DNA of 64,000 nucleotides, from the NCBI RefSeq assembly GCF_016908145.1, contig NZ_JAFBDI010000009.1:1-64000 (forward strand), read 5' to 3'. The stretch comes from Marinitoga litoralis. Its GTDB lineage: Bacteria > Thermotogota > Thermotogae > Petrotogales > Petrotogaceae. Under the pieces are notes generated by a model, which did not search any database, was not told the DNA's origin, and was given only the letters and a program-made list of their open reading frames with translations. Position numbers and translations under genes: made by a program. Shown here in pieces: positions 33,455-42,835 of this stretch. Position 1 is the first letter of the stretch, and each line of letters starts with the position of its first letter.

Positions 33455-33892
33455 TTATTCCTCCATTTCGGAAATTAATCTTAGCCTATTTTCATGTCTT
33501 CCCCCTTCAAAAGATGTATTTAAAAATGTATCAACAGTCCACTCAGCAAGTTCAAATCCCATAGTTCTTCCACCAAGTACTAAAATGTTAGCATTATTAT
33601 GTTGTCTAGCTAATTCAGCCATTTTAGGATAATAAGCTAAAGTAGCTCTGATTCCTTTAACTTTATTTGCTGCAATAGACATTCCTAAACCGGTCCCACA
33701 CATTAATATCCCAAAATCTACCTCTTTATTAGCTACTTTATCAGCAACTTTTTTAGCATATATTGGATAATCAACCCTTTCACTAGAATATGGACCTTCA
33801 TCTATAACTTCAATTCCTTTTTCTTCTAAATATTTTTTAATATGTTCTTTCATTACAAAAGCAGCATGATCAGAACCAATAGCTATTTTCAT
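33455..33892 (-). CDS. rpiB: Ribose-5-phosphate isomerase B
   Basis: This is a 145-residue enzyme that interconverts ribose-5-phosphate and ribulose-5-phosphate. The RpiB/LacAB signature is intact: IAIGSDHAAFVMKE, DEGPYSSERVDYP, the catalytic Cys in FGILMCGTGLGMSIAANK and HNNANILVLGGRTMG. The ATG at 33892 is used, with GAGGTGG just upstream. It overlaps the LexA-like gene end by 23 bases. The same neighbour pair is, as I recall, present in Thermotoga. Confidence 0.95.
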   Translation of the reverse strand: MKIAIGSDHAAFVMKEHIKKYLEEKGIEVIDEGPYSSERVDYPIYAKKVADKVANKEVDFGILMCGTGLGMSIAANKVKGIRATLAYYPKMAELARQHNNANILVLGGRTMGFELAEWTVDTFLNTSFEGGRHENRLRLISEMEE

Positions 33893-34331
33893 CAACAACC
33901 ACCTCTTTTAATTTTAATGTTCCGATTATAGAATTTTTTCTCAATAATATAATTGCATCTTTTTCATAATCTAAATAGTCATTTTTTATTAGCAGCACTA
34001 AAATTTCAGCTGAACTTTTTATATTAATATTAGAAATACACTTTAAATATTTAATATTTTCGTATAACACTATATTCCCATCTATTAATTCGCCATTTAA
34101 CTCAATAACACCATATTTTTTTGAATTAATTATTTTTATACCTCTAGAATTCCCAGAAATTTCTATAACTCCTTTTTTTTCTAAAGCCTTAAGATGAGAA
34201 TGTACTGTAGAAACACTTTTTAATCCAAAATAATTCATTATTTCCCTCATAGAAGGAGGATACCCTTTTACTTGAATATAAAATTCTATATAATCTAAAA
34301 TTTTCTTTTGTTTATTAGTAATTCTTTTCAT
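33870..34331 (-). CDS. LexA-like repressor with degenerate, probably non-cleaving C-terminal domain
   Basis: This is a 153-residue protein. Residues 1-68 are a typical LexA winged helix: ITNKQKKILDYIE, GYPPSMREIMNYFGLKS, TVHSHLKALEKKGVIE. The C-terminal domain is short. The cleavage site region IPLLG-x-I-A-A-G becomes IELNGELIDG (Asp84-Gly85), and the G-D-S-M nucleophile motif becomes KNDYL (Tyr119). So neither the Ala-Gly bond nor the Ser is present, and RecA-stimulated self-cleavage is not expected. The ATG at 34331 has GAGGG upstream. It occupies the lexA place in the metG-gyrA-archease-lexA-rpiB order. Confidence 0.8.
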   Translation of the reverse strand: MKRITNKQKKILDYIEFYIQVKGYPPSMREIMNYFGLKSVSTVHSHLKALEKKGVIEISGNSRGIKIINSKKYGVIELNGELIDGNIVLYENIKYLKCISNINIKSSAEILVLLIKNDYLDYEKDAIILLRKNSIIGTLKLKEVVVDENSYWF

Positions 34332-34338
34332 AATACCC

Positions 34339-34716
34339 TCATATATCAAAAATAACATTTATTATATAATTATCATCATTTGAAATAACTTTAGGATATG
34401 AAATAGCTTTTATTTCAGTTTCTGGATTTAGTTTTAATATTTTTGAAAAAAATATTTTTAATTCATCATCGTTTTTTTCGATTTTCGAAGGAAAATAACC
34501 TTCATAAATTTTATTTAAAGAGTAATTACCAATATCAAATAAAATATCATCAAATTCCTTATTTGAAATAGAATATGAAAAATGGTTCTCAATTCCTCCT
34601 ACTAAAGGTAAAAAAACTTTATTTAAAGCGTCAAACAAATCCTCTAAAAGGTCAATAATATTTTCACCATTTAATTCGAACATAATATCAGCAGGATGAT
34701 TTAATTCTTTACTCAT
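34339..34716 (-). CDS. Archease family protein
   Basis: This is a 125-residue protein. The N-terminus [20 protein letters not shown] matches the archease start D-H-T-A-D-I-x-F-x-x-x-G, with Asn replacing the first Asp. The C-terminus [24 protein letters not shown] keeps I-K-A-x-x-Y and the final Asp metal ligand (shown in part: [13 protein letters not shown]). Archease activates the RNA ligase RtcB; no rtcB is in the window. The third of three consecutive ATG codons (34716) is best placed for the GGTGGT site; it overlaps the gyrA end by 8 bases. Confidence 0.85.
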   Translation of the reverse strand: MSKELNHPADIMFELNGENIIDLLEDLFDALNKVFLPLVGGIENHFSYSISNKEFDDILFDIGNYSLNKIYEGYFPSKIEKNDDELKIFFSKILKLNPETEIKAISYPKVISNDDNYIINVIFDI

Positions 34717-37141
34717 CATCATCAACCACCACAGCAGCATCAGCAACTGTATCTTCATTGTCTAATCTTAAAGCTCTTACACCAATAGCATATCTACTTA
34801 AAGTAGAGATTGTTTTTACTTCTTCTCTAATAGCTTTACCTAATTTTGAAAAAACAATAATATGACTATCATCATCAACAGTTAAAGCTTTTACAATGTC
34901 ACCTATTCTAGAAGTTTCTTTTACACATTTTAGTCCTACTCCACCTCTATTTTGAAGTCTAAAATCATCAAAATTTACTCTTTTTGCAAAACCATGTTCT
35001 GTTATCAATAATAAACTCTTATCTTTTACAACAAGGACACCATTAACAACATTATCGTTTTCTCTTAATTTTATAGATCTAACTCCAGCAGCAGATCTAC
35101 CCATTGGCCTTACATCAGCTACTTTAAATCTCAAACTCATACCTTTTTTACTTATAACTAATACTTCATCGGAATTATTTACTATTAATGCATCAACAAC
35201 CATGTCATCTTCTTTGATTGTTATAGCTTTTAATCCATTTTTTCTAATATTAGAAAATTCATTTAAAGCTGTTCTTTTAACAATTCCATTTTTTGTAAAT
35301 AACATAATATATTTATTTTCAATATCTTTTTCATTTTCAATAGGGATAATGGTTTTAATTTTTTCATCATTATCTAAATATAAATAAGATGAAATATGTT
35401 TTCCTTTTGTTTCTTTTGAACTCTTTTCAATGTTATATGCATATAATTCAAATGCTTTACCCTTAGAGGTTATAAATAATAATTTTGAAAGGCTATTAGT
35501 TTGTAATACTTGAATAATAAAATCGTTATCTGATTTTTTAATAGCTTTAGAACCTTTCCCACCTCTATTTTGAACCTTGTACTCTGTACTTTTCATCGCT
35601 TTAATATAACCCCATTGTGTTAATACAATAACCAAATCTTCTTCTTCGATATTATCAGCATCTTCTACTTTTGAACCTTGATTAGTAATTTTTGTTTTTC
35701 TTTCATCTCCAAATTTTTCTTTTACTTCTTTAAGCTCTTCTTTGATAACTTCTAACATTTTAGATTTGTTATTTAAAATTTCCATTGCATCTTTAATTTT
35801 TTGAGTTAATTCGGCATATTCTTTTTCTAATTTTTGCCCTTCTAATTTTGATAAGCTAATCAATCTCATATCAACAATTGCATTTGCTTGTTCTTTAGTT
35901 ACATTAATTATTTCCATTAAACTATTTACGGCTTCTTCTCTTCCTTCAGATTGTCTAATAATTTCAATAACTGATTCTATACCTTCAGAAGCTTTCATTA
36001 ATCCTTCTACAATATGAGATCTTTTTCTCGCTTTATCCAATTCAAATTGAGTACGTCTTGTTACAACATCAATTCTATGGTCTATAAATGCCTCTAATAT
36101 TTGTTTTAAATTCATTACTTTAGGTTTTCTTTTATCTATTACAGTCATTTGAACCGCAAAAGATGTTTGCAATGAAGTATGTTTTAATAATTGATTTATT
36201 ATTCTTTGAGGATTAACATTTTTCTTTAATTCTATTACAACACGAATACCTTCTTTATCAGATTCGTCTCTAATATTCTTAATACCTACATCTTTTTTAT
36301 TTTCCTTTTGCTTTGTAACATAATTTGCTATTTGGGTAATTAAATCAGCTTTTGAGACTCCGTACGGGATTTCATTAATTACGATACTAATTCCATTTTT
36401 ATTTTCTTCTAATTCATATTTTGATCTAATATGAAAAGAACCTCTTCCAGTTTCATAAATTTCTTTTAATTTATTCCCATCAACTATTATTCCTCCAGTT
36501 GGGAAATCTGGACCTTTAATATAATTCATCAAATCATTAATGTTAGAATCTGGATTATCAATTAAATGAGTGATTCCATCAACTAACTCATTTAAATTAT
36601 GAGATGGAATATTTGTTGCCATACCAACGGCAATTCCATTAACACCATTCATTAAAAGATTTGGCAATCTAGTAGGCAAAACTGATGGTTCTTTTAAAGA
36701 ACCATCAAAATTATCCAACATATCCACAGTATTTTTATCTATATCCATTAGCATATATTCTGCTAATTCATGCATTTTTGCTTCGGTATATCTCATTGCA
36801 GCAGGTGGATCTCTATCAACAGAACCAAAATTACCTTGACCAATAACTAAAGGGTATCTTAAACTAAAAGGTTGAGCCATTCTAACTAAAGCATCATATA
36901 TTGCAGCATCACCATGAGGGTGATACTTACCCATTACTTCTCCAACAATACGGGCACATTTTTTATATGCTGCAGTATGTTTTAAACTTAGTTCATCCAT
37001 TGAATATAAAATTCTTCTTTGAACAGGTTTAAGGCCATCCCGAACATCTGGTATAGCCCTACTGGTAATAACACTTAAAGAATATAAAAGATAAGATTCT
37101 TTCAATTCTTCTTCAAAAGATTTATTTAAAATATCGCTCAT
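34709..37141 (-). CDS. gyrA: DNA gyrase subunit A
   Basis: This is an 810-residue subunit that breaks and rejoins DNA. The breakage domain has [37 protein letters not shown] and the active Tyr in [12 protein letters not shown]. The C-terminal pinwheel contains the gyrase box [11 protein letters not shown], which marks GyrA rather than ParC. The quinolone region position equal to E. coli Ser83 is Ala (GDAAIYD), a residue linked to low quinolone sensitivity. It lies 13 bases after metG. Confidence 0.97.
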   Translation of the reverse strand: MSDILNKSFEEELKESYLLYSLSVITSRAIPDVRDGLKPVQRRILYSMDELSLKHTAAYKKCARIVGEVMGKYHPHGDAAIYDALVRMAQPFSLRYPLVIGQGNFGSVDRDPPAAMRYTEAKMHELAEYMLMDIDKNTVDMLDNFDGSLKEPSVLPTRLPNLLMNGVNGIAVGMATNIPSHNLNELVDGITHLIDNPDSNINDLMNYIKGPDFPTGGIIVDGNKLKEIYETGRGSFHIRSKYELEENKNGISIVINEIPYGVSKADLITQIANYVTKQKENKKDVGIKNIRDESDKEGIRVVIELKKNVNPQRIINQLLKHTSLQTSFAVQMTVIDKRKPKVMNLKQILEAFIDHRIDVVTRRTQFELDKARKRSHIVEGLMKASEGIESVIEIIRQSEGREEAVNSLMEIINVTKEQANAIVDMRLISLSKLEGQKLEKEYAELTQKIKDAMEILNNKSKMLEVIKEELKEVKEKFGDERKTKITNQGSKVEDADNIEEEDLVIVLTQWGYIKAMKSTEYKVQNRGGKGSKAIKKSDNDFIIQVLQTNSLSKLLFITSKGKAFELYAYNIEKSSKETKGKHISSYLYLDNDEKIKTIIPIENEKDIENKYIMLFTKNGIVKRTALNEFSNIRKNGLKAITIKEDDMVVDALIVNNSDEVLVISKKGMSLRFKVADVRPMGRSAAGVRSIKLRENDNVVNGVLVVKDKSLLLITEHGFAKRVNFDDFRLQNRGGVGLKCVKETSRIGDIVKALTVDDDSHIIVFSKLGKAIREEVKTISTLSRYAIGVRALRLDNEDTVADAAVVVDDDE

Positions 37142-37154
37142 ATTAACCCCCTAC

Positions 37155-39098
37155 TTAAGAAATTTTTGCTCCTGGTTCAATATCACCATCTGTGGTTAAA
37201 AGAACTAGTTTATTATTTATTTTTGCAGCTAATAACATTCCATTTGATTCTATTCCCATTAGTTTAGCAGGTTTTAAATTAGCAACAACAATTATTTTTT
37301 TACCTACTAAATTTTCTGGTTCATAATAGTTTGCAATACCAGCAACTATTTGTCTTTGACCTAATTCTCCTAAATCTAATTGCAATTTTACTAATTTTTT
37401 AGATTTTTTTACTTTCTCAGCTTCTAATATCTTAGCAACTCTTAAATCTACATTTTTAAAGTAGTTTATATCAATTAAAACATTTTCTATATTTTCATCT
37501 TTTTTTATTTCATCCATTTTATTATCCTCCTTATTTTTCATAATTATAACTTTTTTCCATGTTTTTACATCAATTCTTTTGAAAATAGGTTCTCCAATAA
37601 TAACCTTTTTACCACTTTCTAATAGTCCAATTTTAATATTTTCATTGTTTATATAATTTTCCGTATCTATAGATAATTTCTTTAATATTTCTATAGCAGT
37701 ATCTGGCATAATAGGAGATATTAATAATGCAATAATTCTTATAGAATCCATTAAATTATACATAACTGTTGCTAATCTTGGTTTCTTTTCTTCATCTTTC
37801 CCTAACAACCAAGGTTCTGTTAAATCAATATATTTATTTGTAAATCTTACTAGTTCCCATAAGCTTTCCAAAGCATGAGTAAATTGATATTTATCTACAT
37901 AGTTTTCATATGATTTAATAGTATTCTCTATTAATTCAAATAATTGAGTATCCACGTCTTCTTTTTGATCCGGAGCAGGAATAATACCATCAAAATATTT
38001 ATTTACCATTGATAATGTTCTATGTACTAGGTTACTTAAATCATTAACTAAGTCAGAATTATATCTTGTGATTAAATTATCTTCAGAAAAGTCTCCGTCT
38101 TTCCCAAAAACAATATCTCTCATTAAATAATATCTTATAACATCATTGCCATATGCATCCACTAATACTCTTGGATCGATAGCATTTCCTAAAGATTTTG
38201 ATATTTTTTCACCATTCACAGTTAACCAACCATGAGCAAAAACTTTTTTAGGTAATGGAAGTCCTACGGACATTAACATTGCAGGCCAAATCAATGAATG
38301 GAATCTGTTGATTTCTTTTCCGATTAAATGAACATCAGCAGGCCAATATTTATTAAATAATTCTGGATTATCAGGATAACCTAATGCACTAACGTAATTA
38401 ATTAAAGCATCAACCCAAACATATATAACGTGTTTTGGATCGTTAGGCATAGGAACGCCCCAATCAAAAGTTGTTCTAGTAATGCTCAAATCTTTTAAAC
38501 CACTCTCTAAAATTTTCAACATTTCATTTTTTCTAAATTCTGGTTCTAAGAAATCAGGATTTTCTTCAAAAAATTTTTTTAAAGGTTCATTATATTTAGA
38601 AAGTTTAAAGAAATAATTTTCTTCTTCAACCCAATTAACCTCTCTTGAACAGGAAGGACATACTTTTTTTCCATCTTTTTCTTCAATTTCATCATTTGTC
38701 CAATAAGTTTCACAAGGAACACAATACCATCCTTCATATTTACCTTTATATATATCACCATTTTCAAGCATTTTTTGTACAAAGAATTGAACGGTTTTCA
38801 TATGTTGTTCATCAGTTGTTCTAACAAAATAATCATTAGTTATTTTTAATTCTTTCCATAATGATTTAAATTTTCCGGATAATTCATCACATAACTCTTG
38901 AGGGTGGATACCTTTTTCTTTTGCGGCTTGTAGGATTTTTTGTCCGTGTTCATCTGTACCTGTTAAATAAAAGACATCATATCCTCTCATTCTTTTATAT
39001 CTAGCTATAATATCTCCAACTATTGTTGTATAACTTGAACCAATATGAGGTTCTGCGTTTACATAATATATTGGAGTAGTAATATAAAATTTTTTCAT
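37155..39098 (-). CDS. metG: Methionyl-tRNA synthetase
   Basis: This is a 647-residue class I synthetase. The HIGH motif is AEPHIGSSYT (residues 11-20). Zinc knuckle cysteines are in CVPCETYW and CPSCSREVNW. The KMSKS loop is GEKISKSLGN. The anticodon-binding helical domain follows, and after a Lys/Glu-rich linker comes a C-terminal EMAP/Trbp111-type tRNA-binding domain (INYFKNVDLRVAKILEAEKV; NLKPAKLMGIESNGM). This is the long form that dimerises. It is the first gene of the long leftward string and is divergent from proS. Confidence 0.97.
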   Translation of the reverse strand: MKKFYITTPIYYVNAEPHIGSSYTTIVGDIIARYKRMRGYDVFYLTGTDEHGQKILQAAKEKGIHPQELCDELSGKFKSLWKELKITNDYFVRTTDEQHMKTVQFFVQKMLENGDIYKGKYEGWYCVPCETYWTNDEIEEKDGKKVCPSCSREVNWVEEENYFFKLSKYNEPLKKFFEENPDFLEPEFRKNEMLKILESGLKDLSITRTTFDWGVPMPNDPKHVIYVWVDALINYVSALGYPDNPELFNKYWPADVHLIGKEINRFHSLIWPAMLMSVGLPLPKKVFAHGWLTVNGEKISKSLGNAIDPRVLVDAYGNDVIRYYLMRDIVFGKDGDFSEDNLITRYNSDLVNDLSNLVHRTLSMVNKYFDGIIPAPDQKEDVDTQLFELIENTIKSYENYVDKYQFTHALESLWELVRFTNKYIDLTEPWLLGKDEEKKPRLATVMYNLMDSIRIIALLISPIMPDTAIEILKKLSIDTENYINNENIKIGLLESGKKVIIGEPIFKRIDVKTWKKVIIMKNKEDNKMDEIKKDENIENVLIDINYFKNVDLRVAKILEAEKVKKSKKLVKLQLDLGELGQRQIVAGIANYYEPENLVGKKIIVVANLKPAKLMGIESNGMLLAAKINNKLVLLTTDGDIEPGAKIS

Positions 39099-39138
39099 TT
39101 TTCATTCCTCCAATCCATATATTTTATTATTCAGATAT

Positions 39139-39144
39139 ATTATA
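39139..39144 (-). promoter_or_regulatory. Extended -10 element upstream of metG
   Basis: On the minus strand TGGTATAAT fits an extended -10 (TGnTATAAT), 41 bases upstream of the metG ATG. No good -35 hexamer is seen at the matching distance. It could drive the whole metG-to-bamA string. Confidence 0.45.
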
Positions 39145-39218
39145 CCATATTATAAATTGAGTATAATTAAGAAGATTTTAAAATTATATACTCTTCATAT
39201 TTTTTTTACCATTAAAAG

Positions 39219-39247
39219 TTGTTTTATTTAAAGTGATATGATAAAAT
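39219..39247 (+). promoter_or_regulatory. Probable proS promoter
   Basis: TTGTTT (39219-39224) and TAAAAT (39242-39247) separated by 17 bases, 37 bases before the proS start. Confidence 0.45.
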
Positions 39248-39283
39248 AAAGAAAAATAAAATTTATATATGGGAGGAATAAAG

Positions 39284-41029
39284 ATGCGAATGTCAAAATA
39301 TTATGCACCAACAATAAAAGAAGTTCCAAATGATGCTGAGATTAAAAGTCATGAATTATTAATTAGAGGTGGGTTTATTAGAAAAACAGCTTCAGGAGTA
39401 TATACATATTTGCCATTAGGAACAAAGGTTTTAAAGAAAATAGAAAATATAGTCAGAGAAGAAATGGAAAATATTGGTTCTCAAGAAATATTAATGCCTA
39501 TTATTCAACCAGCAGAAATTTGGCAAGAAAGTGGTAGATGGGATGACTATGGACCAGAAATGATGAAATTAAAGGATAGACATAATAGAGATTTTACATT
39601 AGGCCCTACTCATGAAGAAATGATAACTACAATAGTAAAGAATGAATTAAGATCATATAAACAATTACCTATGTCATTGTTTCAAATTGCAAATAAATAT
39701 AGAGATGAAATAAGACCAAGATTTGGTGTTTTAAGAGCTAGAGAATTTATTATGAAAGATGCATATTCTTTCCATGATTCAGAAGAATCTTTGGATGAAA
39801 CATATAATGATTTTTATAAAGCATATGAAAAAATATTAGAAAGATTAGGTGTAGATTATTTGGTTGTAGAAGCAGATACTGGTGCAATTGGCGGAAGTAA
39901 TTCTCATGAATTTCAAGTTAAAGCAGAATATGGTGAAAGTACAATATATTATTGTGATTGCGGTTATGCTGCAACAGATGAGAAAGCTGAATCTAATATA
40001 AAATTTGAAATATCTACAGAAAATGAAAAAAACTTAGAAAAAGTGGATACTCCTGATGTAAAAACTATTGAAGATGTTGCGAAATTTTTAAATGTAGATA
40101 AAAGTAAAATTGTTAAATCACTTTTATTCAAAGGAAGAAATGGTTGGATTTTAGCTTTAATAAGAGGTGATTATGAATTAAATATATCAAAATTAAGAGC
40201 TGTATTAAATGATCAAACATTGACGTTAGGTGAACCTGATGAAATAAAAGAAAACTTTGGAGTTGAAATAGGATTTATAGGTCCCGTAGGTATTAAAGAT
40301 GTAAAAGTAATTGCAGATGAAAGTGTAAAAGAGATGAAGAACTTTGTAGTTGGTGGAATGGAAAAGGATAAACATTATATAAATGTTAATATAAATAGAG
40401 ATTTTAAGATCGAAAAATATGCTGATATTAGAATGGTTCAAAAAGGAGAACCATGTCCAAAATGCGGATCGCCATTAAAAGAAATAAAAGGTATTGAAGT
40501 AGGACAAGTTTTTAAATTAGGAACAAAATATTCTGAAAAATTAAATGCATATTATACAGCAGAAGATGGCAAACAAAAACCATTTATAATGGGGTGTTAT
40601 GGTTGGGGAGTTTCCAGAACTTTAGGTGCCATTGTTGAACAACTTCATGATGATTATGGTATGATATGGCCAAGAAGTATTGCTCCATTTGAAATTGTTA
40701 TTATTCCCGTGTCCATGAAGAAAAATGAATTAGTTGAAAAAGCAGATGAAATATATGAATTATTAAAAGAAAAATATGATGTATTATATGATGACAGAGA
40801 TGCATCACCAGGATTTAAATTTAAGGATGCAGATTTAATAGGTATTCCACTAAAAATTGTTTTAGGTAAAAAAATGAGTGATGGTAAGGTTGAGGTTAAA
40901 TTAAGATATGAGAAAAATGCTGAAGAGGTTGATATCACTACATCTTATGATGAGTTATTAAATATTATTGAGAAAAAATTAAACGAATATAATCCAAAAA
41001 TTTACCTTAAAACTATTGACAAAGAATAA
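39284..41029 (+). CDS. proS: Prolyl-tRNA synthetase
   Basis: This is a 581-residue class II bacterial-type ProRS. Motif 1 spans the [18 protein letters not shown] region, motif 2 is [19 protein letters not shown] (in part [10 protein letters not shown]) and motif 3 is [17 protein letters not shown]. An INS (YbaK-like) editing domain is inserted at about residues 225-385 ([19 protein letters not shown]). Two Cys pairs, YCDCGYAA and CPKCGSPL, flank this insert. The ATG at 39284 is used because GGGAGGAA lies just before it and overlaps an earlier in-frame ATG. Confidence 0.96.
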   Translation: MRMSKYYAPTIKEVPNDAEIKSHELLIRGGFIRKTASGVYTYLPLGTKVLKKIENIVREEMENIGSQEILMPIIQPAEIWQESGRWDDYGPEMMKLKDRHNRDFTLGPTHEEMITTIVKNELRSYKQLPMSLFQIANKYRDEIRPRFGVLRAREFIMKDAYSFHDSEESLDETYNDFYKAYEKILERLGVDYLVVEADTGAIGGSNSHEFQVKAEYGESTIYYCDCGYAATDEKAESNIKFEISTENEKNLEKVDTPDVKTIEDVAKFLNVDKSKIVKSLLFKGRNGWILALIRGDYELNISKLRAVLNDQTLTLGEPDEIKENFGVEIGFIGPVGIKDVKVIADESVKEMKNFVVGGMEKDKHYINVNINRDFKIEKYADIRMVQKGEPCPKCGSPLKEIKGIEVGQVFKLGTKYSEKLNAYYTAEDGKQKPFIMGCYGWGVSRTLGAIVEQLHDDYGMIWPRSIAPFEIVIIPVSMKKNELVEKADEIYELLKEKYDVLYDDRDASPGFKFKDADLIGIPLKIVLGKKMSDGKVEVKLRYEKNAEEVDITTSYDELLNIIEKKLNEYNPKIYLKTIDKE

Positions 41030-41044
41030 TCTTCATGTTATAAT
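41016..41044 (+). promoter_or_regulatory. Consensus sigma-A promoter of the tRNA-Ser/tRNA-Arg unit
   Basis: TTGACA (41016-41021) and TATAAT (41039-41044) are perfect and separated by 17 bases. The -35 box overlaps the last codons of proS, so the tRNA promoter is embedded in coding sequence. Confidence 0.9.
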
Positions 41045-41055
41045 AGTTCTGCGTC

Positions 41056-41145
41056 GGAGAGGTGGCCGAGTGGCCGAAGGCGCTTGCCTGCTAAGCAAGT
41101 GAGGGTTATTTCCCTCCGTGGGTTCAAATCCCACCCTCTCCGCCA
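41056..41145 (+). tRNA. tRNA-Ser (anticodon GCT)
   Basis: A 90-base class II tRNA with acceptor GGAGAGG/CCTCTCC, discriminator G and encoded CCA. The anticodon stem CTTGC/GCAAG encloses CTGCTAA (GCT, reads AGC/AGU). The long variable arm (GAGGG-TTATT-TCCCTC) is typical of Ser. The promoter ends 12 bases upstream. Confidence 0.96.
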
Positions 41146-41169
41146 TTTTTTTTACCTATTTTTATTTTT

Positions 41170-41246
41170 GTGCCCGTAGCTCAATTGGATAGAGCATTGG
41201 ACTGCGGATCCAAAGGTTGCTGGTTCAACTCCAGTCGGGCACGCCA
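41170..41246 (+). tRNA. tRNA-Arg (anticodon GCG)
   Basis: A 77-base tRNA: acceptor GTGCCCG/CGGGCAC, discriminator G and encoded CCA. The anticodon stem TTGGA/TCCAA encloses CTGCGGA, giving GCG, which reads CGC and CGU. Most bacteria use ACG (inosine) for these codons. It lies 24 bases after tRNA-Ser and ends in a shared terminator. Confidence 0.94.
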
Positions 41247-41282
41247 AAAACAAAAAGGGGCATTTCGCCCCTTTTTGTTTTT
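41246..41282. terminator. Bidirectional terminator after tRNA-Arg
   Basis: AAAAACAAAAAGGGGC and GCCCCTTTTTGTTTTT form a perfect 16-bp stem around an ATTTC loop. It directly abuts the stop codon of the convergent gene at 41281 and can serve both strands. Confidence 0.92.
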
Positions 41283-42705
41283 ACCAAATATATTTATCTT
41301 TTAATATTTGTTTTGTTTTTTCTACTAAATCTAAGTATTTATTTCTTATATCTTTATTTAATAAATTAGGATTAATCTTTAAAATTTTATTTTCAAAATT
41401 ATCCATTATTTCCTTTTCTGAAATTATTTTTTTGCTGAATAATCCTAAAAAGTTGTTTATTTCATAATTAGCTAATATATTATATTCTTCAATTTTTTTA
41501 GATTCCAAATCATTAAGAGATTTTAATTCGGATTCAATTTTTTTGTAATAGACATTGTTTTTAGGTGTTTTTGAAAAAATATAATTTATATACTTTATAT
41601 CTTTCATAATGTTTTCGTTATAAGTAGTACTTTCTAAATATTTCTTTTCTTCAATAATGGTATTTAAAATTTTATCATAAACTTTTTTGGTTATTTCTTC
41701 GAACATAGGAATAATTTCTTCGTCATTTTTGAAAGTAGAAAATCTTATATATAAATCATTATAAAAATTAACCATTTCAATTAATTTAAAATCATCTGTT
41801 TTGAAATATTCATCTAGTTTATTAATTGAATATATAAAATCTTTTTTGTTTATCAAATATTCTATCTTACTATAATACTCTTCCTGGATTTTTTTATATG
41901 AATTTTCAATAGAAGATCTATAATTTTCTAAATCTTTTTTTAAAGAATTTTCTAAATTAGAAATTTTATCTGAAATGTCATTAACTTTTACATCATTATC
42001 ATCATTATTTTTATTCATATTAGAAGATAATTTCTTATCAATTAAAACGAATTTGAAATCAATATCTTCAAATTTTTTGACGATTTCTTTATTCAATGAA
42101 TTTATTGAGTTATCAATATGTTGAATAATATCACTTGAATTGTTATTATCATTAATTTTTGTATTTTTTAAAGCTGATACATTGGTATTAATGTTATTAA
42201 TTTCATTTTTTATTGAATCTAATTTTAAATATAACTCATCAATTTTTGTTGTTAATTTTTCATTGTCCTTTAAATTGCTCATAGATGAAGTTATTTCTGT
42301 TTTTAAATTATTTAATGTATTTTCAAGGTTTTTTATATCATTAATATCTATGTTCGATAATAATTTATTATTATCTTCTAATTTAACAATTATATCAGGT
42401 ATTCGTCTTGTGTTTGAATTAATAATATCTAATATTTGAAAATTATTATTTAGCTTTTCAACATTGTTATTCAAACCTTCAAATTCAGATAACTTTGATT
42501 TAATCTCTTCTTTATAATTATTTATATCATATTTTATATTAAGGTTGTCATATATTAAGTATCCAATTCCCATTATTATTAAAAAATTTAATATAATAAG
42601 AAATTGAAATGACTTATTATTTGTTTTTTGAATATGTTTTTTATTATCGGTTGATTTCTTTGGAATATTAATATTATTCTCTTTTTTAAATTCATTATTA
42701 TTCAC
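41281..42705 (-). CDS. Coiled-coil membrane protein of unknown function
   Basis: This is a 474-residue protein with a charged 30-residue N-terminus, one membrane helix (SFQFLIILNFLIIMGIGYLI in part, about residues 32-51) and then a very long coiled coil to about residue 300 (repeats such as EGLNNNVEKLNNN, IKNLENTLNNLKTEI, DISDKISNLENSLKKDLENY). A helical tail completes it. Asn, Lys and Ile dominate. A GTG start has GGGGTAG upstream. It is divergent from the chemoreceptor gene; its TATAAT (42742-42737) sits 17 bases from the shared -35 region. No known family is recognised; the segment outside the membrane could be a tether. Confidence 0.75.
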   Translation of the reverse strand: MNNNEFKKENNINIPKKSTDNKKHIQKTNNKSFQFLIILNFLIIMGIGYLIYDNLNIKYDINNYKEEIKSKLSEFEGLNNNVEKLNNNFQILDIINSNTRRIPDIIVKLEDNNKLLSNIDINDIKNLENTLNNLKTEITSSMSNLKDNEKLTTKIDELYLKLDSIKNEINNINTNVSALKNTKINDNNNSSDIIQHIDNSINSLNKEIVKKFEDIDFKFVLIDKKLSSNMNKNNDDNDVKVNDISDKISNLENSLKKDLENYRSSIENSYKKIQEEYYSKIEYLINKKDFIYSINKLDEYFKTDDFKLIEMVNFYNDLYIRFSTFKNDEEIIPMFEEITKKVYDKILNTIIEEKKYLESTTYNENIMKDIKYINYIFSKTPKNNVYYKKIESELKSLNDLESKKIEEYNILANYEINNFLGLFSKKIISEKEIMDNFENKILKINPNLLNKDIRNKYLDLVEKTKQILKDKYIW

Positions 42706-42759
42706 GTTATCTACCCCTTTCCTATCATCTAAAAATATTATATCATAAAAAATTAATTA

Positions 42760-42788
42760 TTGTAATTTTGATAATTTTTGTGTATAAT
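42760..42788 (+). promoter_or_regulatory. Probable promoter of the chemoreceptor gene
   Basis: TTGTAA (42760-42765) and TATAAT (42783-42788) are separated by 17 bases. On the opposite strand the same -35 hexamer (as TTACAA) is 17 bases from a TATAAT at 42742-42737, so the divergent pair may share this region. Confidence 0.5.
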
Positions 42789-42835
42789 TTAATAAAAATA
42801 TATTTTATGAAGTCAAACCAAAATGGAGGTATAAC

